NCBI RefSeq assembly: GCF_019430885.1
Contig: NZ_JAHYBZ010000014.1
Location: forward strand, 39,184 to 103,183
Length of the DNA stretch: 64,000 nucleotides
Reading direction: 5' to 3'
DNA from: Roseomonas alba
GTDB taxonomy: Bacteria; Pseudomonadota; Alphaproteobacteria; Acetobacterales; Acetobacteraceae
Shown here one piece after another: positions 1-14,079 of this stretch; position 1 is the first letter of the stretch; every line of letters begins with the position of its first letter. Made by a program: the position numbers and the translations under genes. The notes under the pieces are model-generated. The model had not been told where the DNA came from. It made no database searches and saw only the letters and a list, made by a program, of their open reading frames with translations.

Positions 1-2896
<2,896 letters not shown>

Positions 2897-2981
2897 GCGG
2901 CCGTCCTCATGCAAGAGGCCGCCGCCGTGGCATCACCACGGCGGCTGAGCGTTAGGAAAGGGATGGAGCGCCGGCGCGTCG

Positions 2982-7169
<4,188 letters not shown>

Positions 7170-7314
7170 GCCTGTCCTGCTTCCCTATCTGCCCCGGCCC
7201 GCAACACCCCGGCCGGACGGGGAACCCTGATGTTGCCATCCCTGGCAACGCAGGAACGGGCGGCATTGCCGAACCCTTCCGGCAACCCCACCCGCACCCG
7301 ATCGAACTGGTCCC

Positions 7315-7344
7315 CCATCCCCGCCCGTCGCCGGACGGGGATGG
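7315..7344 (-). terminator. hairpin between rplL and rpoB (possible attenuator)
   Basis: Two 13-base arms (7315-7327 and 7332-7344) pair with one mismatch around a 4-base loop, just after the rplL stop in the transcribed direction. No run of T follows, so it is not a classic intrinsic terminator. In E. coli the rplL-rpoB gap holds a partial attenuator and an RNase III site that lower rpoBC expression relative to ribosomal proteins; a similar role here is inference from position. Confidence 0.45.
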
Positions 7345-7353
7345 AGGGCGAGA

Positions 7354-7734
7354 TCACTTGATCTCGACCTTGGCGCCGTTTTCTTCCAGCACCTTCTTGA
7401 TCTTGTCCGCTTCGTCCTTGGAGACCGCTTCCTTCACGGTCTTCGGGGCGCCCTCGACCAGGTCCTTGGCTTCCTTGAGGCCAAGGCCGGTGATGGTGCG
7501 GATTTCCTTGATCACGTTGATCTTCTTGTCGCCGGCGGCGGCAAGGATCACGGTGAACTCGGTCTGGGCCTCGGCAGCCGGGGCGGCAGCCGCGCCGGCA
7601 GCCGGCGCCGCGGCCACGGCGACCGGCGCCGCGGCGGAAACGCCCCACTTCTCCTCAAGCAGCTTGGAGAGCTCGGCGGCTTCCAGAACGGTCAGGGCGG
7701 ACAGCTCGTCCACCAGCTTCGCGAGATCGGCCAT
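7354..7734 (-). CDS. rplL: 50S ribosomal protein L7/L12
   Basis: Stalk protein of the large ribosomal subunit that recruits translation GTPases; 126 residues. The N-terminal dimerisation segment (ADLAKLVDELSALTVLEAAEL) is followed by an alanine-rich flexible hinge at about residues 34-56. The C-terminal factor-binding domain carries the conserved KINVIKEIRTITGLGLKEAK helix. A strong GAGGAG site precedes the ATG at 7734. It lies about 100 bases after rplJ, its stalk partner, and before rpoB. Identification is secure. Confidence 0.98.
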   Translation of the reverse strand: MADLAKLVDELSALTVLEAAELSKLLEEKWGVSAAAPVAVAAAPAAGAAAAPAAEAQTEFTVILAAAGDKKINVIKEIRTITGLGLKEAKDLVEGAPKTVKEAVSKDEADKIKKVLEENGAKVEIK

Positions 7735-7836
7735 GTTTGAATGCTCCTCGATCTAATGGCTTGACATCGGTTATGCAACCCCCGCGACGCGACCCGAATT
7801 GGGGCCGGAATGTCCCGGGGGTGGTTCCTGCGGCCC

Positions 7837-8361
7837 TCAGGCCGCCTGGGCCTCGTCCTTCTTGGCGTATGCCGCCAGGACCCGCGCCACCTGCCCACCA
7901 GGGGCCTGGAGGATGCCCGCGATGCGCGTCGCCGGGGTCTGGATGAGACCCACAAGCTGCGCCCGCAGCGTCTCCAGGGACGGCAGCTCGGCCAGCGCCT
8001 TGACGCCGGAGGCGTCAAGCGTCTGGGTGCCGAGCGCACCGCCCAGGACGACGAACTTGTCGTTCGTCTTGGCGAACTCGACCGCGGTCTTCGCCACCGC
8101 CACCGGATCCTTCGACCACGCGAGCGCGGTCGGACCCTTCAGCAGCGGCTTGACGCCGTCGAAACGGGTGCCGTCGAGGGCGAGGGTGGCCAGGCGGTTC
8201 TTCGCGACCTTGTACGTCGCTCCCGCGTCGCGCATCTTGCGCCGCAGATCGCTCACATCCGCGACCGTGAGACCCTTGTTCTGGGCCACGAGCACGAAGG
8301 AGGTCTCGGCGAAGATGGCCGCGAGGGAGGCAACGAACTCGTGCTTCTCCGTACGGTCCAC
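7837..8361 (-). CDS. rplJ: 50S ribosomal protein L10
   Basis: Stalk base protein that binds 23S rRNA and carries L7/L12 dimers. The reading frame is open further upstream, but the family start (VDRTEKHEFV) fits the GTG at 8361, which has a GGAG site and gives 174 residues. Longer starts would add a poorly conserved, proline/arginine-rich leader. The conserved KNRLATLAL and the C-terminal L7/L12-binding helix (VARVLAAYAKKDEA) are present. It is separated from rplA by a 285-base structured leader, the usual place where L10 represses its own operon. Confidence 0.96.
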   Translation of the reverse strand: MDRTEKHEFVASLAAIFAETSFVLVAQNKGLTVADVSDLRRKMRDAGATYKVAKNRLATLALDGTRFDGVKPLLKGPTALAWSKDPVAVAKTAVEFAKTNDKFVVLGGALGTQTLDASGVKALAELPSLETLRAQLVGLIQTPATRIAGILQAPGGQVARVLAAYAKKDEAQAA

Positions 8362-8646
8362 TCCACGTCTCCGTCGGTGGCCGAAACCTTTTGGAAGGGC
8401 TCCGGCCGGTTCACTCGGGGGCTCGGGGCACCTGCCCTTCGCCCCGGTTCGCCTGTCAGGCCGGAACACCACGTCAAGCCACCCGAGGAGCTTCCCCCCG
8501 GGCAACAATCACTGTGGCACCCCGTCTCTCCCCTGCCCGGTTCGCACCGGCTTAAGGCCCGAGGGCCACAGGAGGTCTCCGACAGGTTCGGGGGCGCCCC
8601 GAGGGGTGCCCCCTGCCCGCCCGCCCCGAAAGGCGGGCGTATCTCG
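8362..8646 (-). promoter_or_regulatory. structured rplJ leader (candidate L10 autoregulatory leader)
   Basis: This 285-base gap between rplA and rplJ has no gene. In the transcribed direction it begins with a perfect 8-bp hairpin (8618-8639, loop CCGAAA on the plus strand) and a second GC-rich hairpin near 8592-8613, followed by unpaired-looking purine-rich stretches before rplJ. In many bacteria L10 (with L12) binds an RNA leader at exactly this place to repress rplJL translation. The assignment rests on position and fold potential; I did not match a covariance model. Confidence 0.4.
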
Positions 8647-9348
8647 TCAGGCCGAAGCCGCCAGCGTCGTGACGTCGACCTTCACGCCCGGCCCCATCGA
8701 GGAGCTGAGCGCGACCTTCTTCACATAGGTGCCCTTGGCACCGGTGGGCTTCGCACGCTGGATCGCCTCGACGAAGGTGCGGGCGTTGGCCAGCAGCGCG
8801 TCCTCACCGAAGGACGCCTTGCCGATGCCGGCGTGGATGATGCCGGCCTTCTCGGCGCGGAACTCAACCTGGCCGGCCTTGGCCGCCGTCACGGCACCCT
8901 TCACGTCCATGGTCACGGTGCCGAGCTTCGGGTTCGGCATCAGGCCGCGCGGGCCGAGAACCTTACCGAGGCGGCCCACCAGGCCCATCATGTCCGGGGT
9001 CGCGATGCAGCGGTCGAACTCGATCTTGCCTTCCTGCACCAGGGCGGCCAGGTCGTCCGCGCCGACCACGTCGGCGCCGGCGGCCTTGGCTTCCTCGGCC
9101 TTCGGGCCGCGGGCGAAGACACCAACGCGGACCGTCTTGCCGGTGCCGTTCGGCAGGCCGACCACGCCGCGGACCATCTGGTCGGCGTGGCGGGGGTCGA
9201 TGCCGAGGTTCATCGAGATCTCGATGGTCTCGTCGAACTTCGCCTTGGCGTTGGCCTTGGCGATCTTGATCGCCTCATCCAGCGCGTAGCTCTTCTCGCG
9301 GTCGAAGCCGGCGTAGACGGACTTCAGACGCTTGCCCTGCTTGGCCAT
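8647..9348 (-). CDS. rplA: 50S ribosomal protein L1
   Basis: Builds the mobile L1 stalk of the large subunit at the ribosomal E site and is typically also a translational repressor of the L11 operon; 233 residues, the normal length. Seen: start MAKQGKRLKSV, the conserved NLGIDPRHADQMVRG and LPNGTGKTVRVGVF segments, and the family signature MPNPKLGTVT near residues 137-146. It starts four bases after the rplK stop, with its ribosome-binding site inside the end of rplK, so the two are translationally linked. Confidence 0.98.
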   Translation of the reverse strand: MAKQGKRLKSVYAGFDREKSYALDEAIKIAKANAKAKFDETIEISMNLGIDPRHADQMVRGVVGLPNGTGKTVRVGVFARGPKAEEAKAAGADVVGADDLAALVQEGKIEFDRCIATPDMMGLVGRLGKVLGPRGLMPNPKLGTVTMDVKGAVTAAKAGQVEFRAEKAGIIHAGIGKASFGEDALLANARTFVEAIQRAKPTGAKGTYVKKVALSSSMGPGVKVDVTTLAASA

Positions 9349-9352
9349 CGGA

Positions 9353-9787
9353 TCAGCCCTCCACCACGGTGAGGCCCATGGAACGGGCGGAACCGGCCAG
9401 CATGCGCACCGCCGCGTCGACGTCGTTCGCGTTCATGTGCACCATCTTCGTCTTGGCGATCTCGACGAGCTGGGACTTCGTCACGCGGCCGACAGAGGCA
9501 CCCTTGCCCGGCGCGGTGGAGCCCTTTTCGAGCTTCGCGGCCTTGAGCAGGAAGTAGGTGTTCGGCGGCGTCTTCGTCACGAAGGAGAAGGTGCGGTCGG
9601 AATACGCGGTGATGACGACCGGCGTCGGGGTGCCGGGCTCCATCTGCTGCGTCGCCGCGTTGAATTCCTTCACGAACTGCATGATGTTCAGGCCGCGCTG
9701 ACCGAGCGCGGGACCGACGGGCGGCGAGGGATTCGCCTTGCCAGCCGGGATCTGCAGCTTGATGTAGCCTGCGATCTTCTTCGCCAC
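9353..9787 (-). CDS. rplK: 50S ribosomal protein L11
   Basis: Binds the GTPase-associated centre of 23S rRNA and is needed for RelA-type stringent signalling. The chosen start is the GTG at 9787 (VAKKIAGYIKLQIPAG), preceded by AGAGGA; this gives 144 residues, the family size. The frame stays open for about 90 more upstream codons, but these look like non-coding translation. The conserved PPVGPALGQRG loop near residues 20-32 and the C-terminal SARSMGLTV are present. It is first gene of the rplKAJL-rpoBC block here. Normally nusG would lie just upstream; here nusG is 11 kb away. Confidence 0.97.
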   Translation of the reverse strand: MAKKIAGYIKLQIPAGKANPSPPVGPALGQRGLNIMQFVKEFNAATQQMEPGTPTPVVITAYSDRTFSFVTKTPPNTYFLLKAAKLEKGSTAPGKGASVGRVTKSQLVEIAKTKMVHMNANDVDAAVRMLAGSARSMGLTVVEG

Positions 9788-10123
9788 TGTGGCAGTCCTC
9801 TGTGGTTGGTCCAGAGGCCCGCGGTGCATGCGATCCCGAAGGGTCTCCCGCGTTCCCGGAAAACGCCGACAGCCGGGGAAAGACCCCCGGCCGGTCGGCG
9901 AGGGCGGGCGTATAGGGCCTGGGGCCCGGCTTGTCCAGCGGGAAAGCGGGGACGGCGCGGCAGGGTGCGCATGGCTGGGTCCAAACCCGCCGCGGCGCGC
10001 GGCAAGCATATCCGCAGACATTGCGCGGGCCACAATCCAAAACCAAGGCCCACAACATAGCAATGCTCAGGCTAGCGGCGCATCTGAGGAAGCACATCAA
10101 AGATCGGGCCGAACCTTGCTTGA
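9788..10123. other. intergenic leader/promoter region of the rplK operon
   Basis: The right-hand part (about 10,020-10,150) is markedly richer in A and T than the genome around it and lies between the divergent rplK operon and the plus-strand gene at 10,124. A good promoter for the rplK side sits at 9909-9937. The leader of about 115 bases between that promoter and rplK contains GC-rich inverted segments. No gene or known RNA was recognised here. Confidence 0.6.
9909..9937 (-). promoter_or_regulatory. sigma70-type promoter of rplKAJL-rpoBC
   Basis: On the minus strand a -35 hexamer TGGACA (9932-9937) and a -10 hexamer TATACG (9909-9914) are separated by exactly 17 bases. Transcription would start near 9902, about 115 bases before rplK. 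This gives the operon its own promoter now that it is detached from nusG. Confidence 0.6.
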
Positions 10124-10990
10124 ATGATACCTCTAATATATGCATTTCGGGCAAATAAATGGGTAACCTTCGTGGGTATTCGCCGAGACGCCTATGAGGC
10201 GCTGTGTCAGGCGCGGGACGCGCTGGATGCGGGGCCGCCGGACGGGCCCGAGCATACCTTGCTTCACAGGGAGTATCTCAAGGCCCGGCTGGCGCAGTAC
10301 AGGCGCGCCGAATCGCGGCGCCCGGTGGTCGATCCCGTGCCGGCGATGAATCGCCGCTTCTTCACCACAAGTACGATATGGGACACGGCCGAGTTTCCGA
10401 CGGCCCCCCCGGTGGCCTGGTATGGGAGTGGCGGCGGGAGGGGCTGGGACGAGGTGCGCACCTTGCCCAAGCCGCAATTGCGCCTCGGCGTCGGGACGTC
10501 GATCCGCAGGCTGCCGCCGCTGCTTAATACCGTTGTCGTCAAGGGAACGCATATCCTGTCGCGGCCCCTGCTGGAGATCTGGCAGCGCTTCGATCCCGAG
10601 GCTCTCGATATCCTGCCGATCGCGTTGGAAGGGCGGCGGAAGCAGCCCGTGGAGCAGGCGTATTTCTTCGTGGATATCGTCCGGCAGCTTCCCGCCTTCG
10701 ATCTCGATGCGATGGAGGTCTTCCTTTTCCGCGAGCCGAGGTCCTATGGGGAGAGCTTCGAGCTCTTCCCGGCCCCGCAGGTCTATGCGTTGCGCGAGGA
10801 CCTGCCGGTGGCGGGCGTGCATCTGTTTCGCGACTTAAATTGGAACGGCGCGTATTTCATCTCGGCGGAGCTGCGCCAGGCCTGTCTCGACGCGGGCTTC
10901 ACGGATATTCCGTTGGCGCATCCGGAAACGCCGGATACTGCCATCAAGGTCGACAAACCCGCGCCGAAGCGTGAGAGGCGCGGGTCGTGA
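10124..10990 (+). CDS. Imm11 (DUF1629)-like immunity protein
   Basis: Soluble protein of 288 residues with no signal peptide. The central and C-terminal parts look like the Imm11/DUF1629 family, immunity proteins of polymorphic toxin systems. A central stretch around ILSRPLLEIWQRFDPEALD and the closing VHLFRDLNWNGAYFISAELR followed by a glycine/phenylalanine turn match the pattern of that family as I remember it. The start region is AT-rich and unlike its neighbours, consistent with acquisition by transfer. No toxin gene is adjacent: the left neighbour is rplK and the right neighbour is 360 bases away. The family assignment is by eye; the protein may instead be an uncharacterised relative. 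Confidence 0.6.
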   Translation: MIPLIYAFRANKWVTFVGIRRDAYEALCQARDALDAGPPDGPEHTLLHREYLKARLAQYRRAESRRPVVDPVPAMNRRFFTTSTIWDTAEFPTAPPVAWYGSGGGRGWDEVRTLPKPQLRLGVGTSIRRLPPLLNTVVVKGTHILSRPLLEIWQRFDPEALDILPIALEGRRKQPVEQAYFFVDIVRQLPAFDLDAMEVFLFREPRSYGESFELFPAPQVYALREDLPVAGVHLFRDLNWNGAYFISAELRQACLDAGFTDIPLAHPETPDTAIKVDKPAPKRERRGS

Positions 10991-11349
10991 GGACCTGTCT
11001 GATGTGACCAGCCTCTGCCGGGGCAACGGCGTTCTCTGCGAGCCCGTCCGGCATGGCGGCACTTTCGGCGGGGTCCGGGGTGACCCTGTCACCCCGGCGG
11101 GGGTCGAGGGGGCGGCGCCCCCTCGCAGCGCGCTCACCACCCGCGCCCCCTCCCCTTCAACTCCCTGCGCCGCCAGCGCTTTTTGATACCCACGCGATGA
11201 TCGCCGCGCGATAGTCGCGCAGCCGTCGGCCTCAACAGAGCGGCATCGGGAAACGCGGGGACGTCCAGGATGACGATATCGCGCTGGCTTTGGCTGCACG
11301 TCAGGGCGAGCGCCCTGCGACCGCCGCCATTCGTCCGGGTTTCCGTGCC
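10991..11349. other. gene-free gap with one family C repeat
   Basis: Holds the first family C repeat (11,067-11,220) and otherwise GC-rich sequence without a credible gene. An alternative TTG start of the following gene lies at 11,290, but its translation upstream of 11,350 is not signal-peptide-like. Confidence 0.6.
11067..11220 (+). repeat. family C intergenic repeat, copy 1
   Basis: A unit of three hairpins: CCGGGGTGAC pairing with GTCACCCCGG around 3 bases; a GGGGGCGGCGCCCCC-type palindrome; and GCGCGA-TAG-TCGCGC at the end. A conserved unpaired stretch CGCTTTTTGATAC lies before the last hairpin. The same order is found at 12,167-12,309 in the same orientation, so two copies bracket the outer-membrane gene between them. 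Confidence 0.75.
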
Positions 11350-12138
11350 ATGAGCGCGCCTCGTCTCGCCTCCGGCCTGGCGTTGCTCGCCGCCGCCGCG
11401 GCGGCCCCGGCCTTCGGGCAGAGCGATGTGGATCTGGCTGCGGAGCTCGCCAATCCGGTTGCGGCGCTGATCAGCGTGCCGTTCCAGAACAATCTCGATT
11501 TCGGCGGCGGCACCGGCGATGCGTTCCGGTACAATCTGAACATCCAGCCGGTGGTGCCGGTCACGCTGACGCCGAGCTGGAACCTGATCGTCCGGACCAT
11601 CGTGCCGGTGCTCTATACCGAGCGCGTCTATGACGACCATCGCGCCGGGCTGGGCGACATCACGCAGAGCTTCTTCTTCTCGCCCTCCCAGCCGGTGAAT
11701 GGGATCACCTGGGGGCTGGGGCCGGCGGTGCTCTATCCGTCCGGGACCAATGGGTACAGCCAGCGGCAATGGGGCGTGGGGCCGACCGGCGTGCTGCTGC
11801 GGCAGAGCGGGCCGTGGATCTTCGGCGCGCTGGTGAACCACATCTGGGGCATGGGCGGCGCGCCGGATGGGTCGGAGGCGGTGAATGCGACCTTCCTGCA
11901 GCCTTTCCTCAACTACATCACGCCGTCGCAGACGACGTTCTTCCTCAATACCGAGACGACCTATGACTGGTCGCGCCAGCAATGGACGGTGCCGATCAAT
12001 GCGGGCGTCAACCAGCTGGTGAGCATCGGCGGGCAGCGGGTGCAGGTGGGCGCGGGCATCCGCTATTTCGCCGAAAAGCCGGATGGCGGGCCGGATTGGG
12101 GCATAAGGCTGAACCTGGTCTTCGTGTTCCCGAAGTAG
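11350..12138 (+). CDS. outer-membrane beta-barrel protein (transporter-like)
   Basis: Predicted secreted protein of 262 residues. The ATG at 11,350 gives a clean signal peptide (MSAPRLASGLALLAAAAAAP, cleavage after AFG-Q). The mature part alternates hydrophobic and polar residues in short strands rich in glycine and aromatics (for example PVVPVTLTPSWNLIVRTIVPV) and ends with the barrel-like LNLVFVFPK, phenylalanine being third from the end. This resembles the poorly characterised 'transporter' outer-membrane family often found near sulfatases and DUF1254 proteins. Substrate unknown. It is followed after 217 bases by a sulfatase on the same strand and is flanked by the two family C repeats. 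Confidence 0.7.
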   Translation: MSAPRLASGLALLAAAAAAPAFGQSDVDLAAELANPVAALISVPFQNNLDFGGGTGDAFRYNLNIQPVVPVTLTPSWNLIVRTIVPVLYTERVYDDHRAGLGDITQSFFFSPSQPVNGITWGLGPAVLYPSGTNGYSQRQWGVGPTGVLLRQSGPWIFGALVNHIWGMGGAPDGSEAVNATFLQPFLNYITPSQTTFFLNTETTYDWSRQQWTVPINAGVNQLVSIGGQRVQVGAGIRYFAEKPDGGPDWGIRLNLVFVFPK

Positions 12139-12166
12139 CGGGGCTGTCGCGGGAGGCCAGCGTTCC

Positions 12167-12309
12167 GGCGGGGTCCGGGGTGACACGGTCACCCCGGCGG
12201 GGGGATCGAAGGGGGGCGGCGCCCTCCTCGTGGCGCGTCCTTCCCTTCAACGCGTTGTGCCCATTCGCTTTTTGATACTCACGCGAAGAGAGCTGCGCGA
12301 TAGTCGCGC
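12167..12309 (+). repeat. family C intergenic repeat, copy 2
   Basis: Same three-hairpin architecture as 11,067-11,220: the CCGGGGTGAC/GTCACCCCGG stem is identical with a different loop, then the GGCGGCGCC palindrome, the CGCTTTTTGATAC stretch and the terminal GCGCGA-TAG-TCGCGC hairpin. Stems are kept while linkers differ, suggesting selection or recent movement of structured units. Confidence 0.75.
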
Positions 12310-12355
12310 CGACGCCGCGCGGAGAATGCGGCGCGAGGATAACGGGAGAGAAACC

Positions 12356-13963
12356 ATGGCCGTATCGCGCCGCCACTGGCTGCTCGGCACGACGATATGC
12401 CTTGCCCTGCCGAGGCTCGCCCGGGCGCAGACGGCGCCGGCCGCGGCCCCCAGCTTCGATCCGACCGTCGTCGCCGCGCCGCATCTGGAGCCGGCCATTC
12501 CGCGCCCGGCGCAGCAGGCGGAGGCGGCGCGCAAGCTCGCCGCGCTGCGGGCGCGGACGGGGCGGGCGCCGAATGTGCTGATCTTCCTGGTGGACGACAT
12601 GGGCTGGGGGGATTGCGGGGCCTATGGCGGGGGGATGCTGATCGGGGCGCCAACGCCGCATATCGATGCGCTGGCGGCGGGGGGGCTCAAGCTGTTCTCC
12701 TGCTATTCGCAGCCGACCTGCACGCCGTCGCGGGCAGCGATCATCACGGGGCGGCTTCCGACGCGCAGCGGGCTGACGCGGCCGATCCTGTCGGGGGAGC
12801 GGCCGACGGCGAACCCCTGGGCGGATGAGAAGACGACGGCGGCGATGCTGTCGGAGGCCGGGTACCAGACGGGGATGTCAGGCAAGTGGCATCTGGGCGA
12901 GGGCGATGGGCTCAATCCGCACCAGGTCGGCTATGACGAGTATTATGGCATCCTGACCGTCACCAGCGAGATGTCGCAGCAGCTGGATCAGCGGCTGTAC
13001 CCGGATCTGGTGCTGCGGCCGGATCGGCTGGCGGCGGTGCGGGCGGCGGCGCCGCCCGAGATCACCAAGGGGCGGAAGGGTGGGCCGCTGGAGGTCGATC
13101 GGGCGGTGGACAGCACGGCGGAGCTGTCGATGCTGGACCAGCGGTTCGCGGAGTTCTCGGAAGGGTTCATCCGGCGGCAGGTGCAGGCGCAGAAGCCGTT
13201 TTACCTGATGCATTCCTTCGCGCGGCTGCACAACGACAATTTTCCTGCGCCGGGCTATGCGGGGCGGAGTCCGGCGGGGTTCCCGCATCGGGATGCGATC
13301 GTCGAGACGGATGACATCGTCGGGCGGCTGATGGCCGTGCTGCGGGAGACGGGGCAGGAGGAGAACACGCTGGTGTTCCTCACCTCGGACAATGGCGGCA
13401 ACGAGGATGCCTGGCCGGACGGGTCCTACCAGCCCTTCCGCGGCGGCAAGGGCACGACCTGGGAGGGCGGGGTGCGTGTGCCCGGGATCGCCTACTGGCC
13501 CGGCATGATCAAGGCGGGGCGACAGAGCGACGGGCTGTTCGACCAGTGCGACATGTTCAACACGCCGCTGTCGATCGCGGGGATCGTCGATCGGATCTCG
13601 CCCGACCGATACATCGATGGCGTGGACCAGGCGGGGTTCCTGCTGGCGGATGACGGGCAGAGCTGCCGCGACATCATCTTCATGTATTCGGAGAACACGC
13701 TGACCGCCGCGCGATGGATGGAGTTCAAGGTCCATTGGCGGGTGTTCCTGAACCAAGCGGTGCGGCGGAACCTGGATGAGAACACGCTGGTGCAGGTCGG
13801 CATCGCGCCGTGGGTGTACAATCTCCACATGGACCCGAAGGAGCAGGCCTCCCAGGGGCATCTGCGCTTCGAATGGGGCATCCCGCAGGTGATGCAGCGG
13901 GTGGGGCGCCACAACGCGACCTTCGAGCGATTCCCGCGCAAGGATATCGGGTTGCGGCAGTGA
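12356..13963 (+). CDS. exported type I (formylglycine) sulfatase
   Basis: Hydrolyses sulfate esters of an unknown substrate in the periplasm. The start at 12,356 has a GGGAGAG site and gives 535 residues with a twin-arginine-like signal (SRRHWLLGTTICLALP, then ARAQ). Seen: the N-terminal metal site FLVDDMGWGDCGAYGGG; the sulfatase signature CTPSRAAIITGR, with C122 the residue converted to formylglycine; the GKWHLGE segment; and a later metal site LVFLTSDNGGNED. No formylglycine-generating enzyme is in the window, so maturation must come from elsewhere. Tat export is plausible because the formylglycine can be made before export. It sits between an outer-membrane protein and the DUF3300/DUF2950 pair. 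Confidence 0.93.
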   Translation: MAVSRRHWLLGTTICLALPRLARAQTAPAAAPSFDPTVVAAPHLEPAIPRPAQQAEAARKLAALRARTGRAPNVLIFLVDDMGWGDCGAYGGGMLIGAPTPHIDALAAGGLKLFSCYSQPTCTPSRAAIITGRLPTRSGLTRPILSGERPTANPWADEKTTAAMLSEAGYQTGMSGKWHLGEGDGLNPHQVGYDEYYGILTVTSEMSQQLDQRLYPDLVLRPDRLAAVRAAAPPEITKGRKGGPLEVDRAVDSTAELSMLDQRFAEFSEGFIRRQVQAQKPFYLMHSFARLHNDNFPAPGYAGRSPAGFPHRDAIVETDDIVGRLMAVLRETGQEENTLVFLTSDNGGNEDAWPDGSYQPFRGGKGTTWEGGVRVPGIAYWPGMIKAGRQSDGLFDQCDMFNTPLSIAGIVDRISPDRYIDGVDQAGFLLADDGQSCRDIIFMYSENTLTAARWMEFKVHWRVFLNQAVRRNLDENTLVQVGIAPWVYNLHMDPKEQASQGHLRFEWGIPQVMQRVGRHNATFERFPRKDIGLRQ

Positions 13964-14079
13964 CGGTGTGGCGCTCGACGGCCGTTGGCGGGAGCCGGGC
14001 CGGCGCGTGTCTGGTTGCGTCCGGTGCTCCGTTGCCTGCCGGGCGCGATGGTGCGGCAAAGCGAACCAAGAGGTCGACG

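Noticed and set aside
8509..8646. Longer L10 with an extended N-terminus
   Set aside because: The upstream codons are not conserved in L10 and overlap a structured leader; the GTG at 8361 has a proper ribosome-binding site.
9788..10063. Longer L11 with about 90 more N-terminal residues
   Set aside because: The extension crosses the promoter and lacks L11 features; the GTG at 9787 gives the family length.
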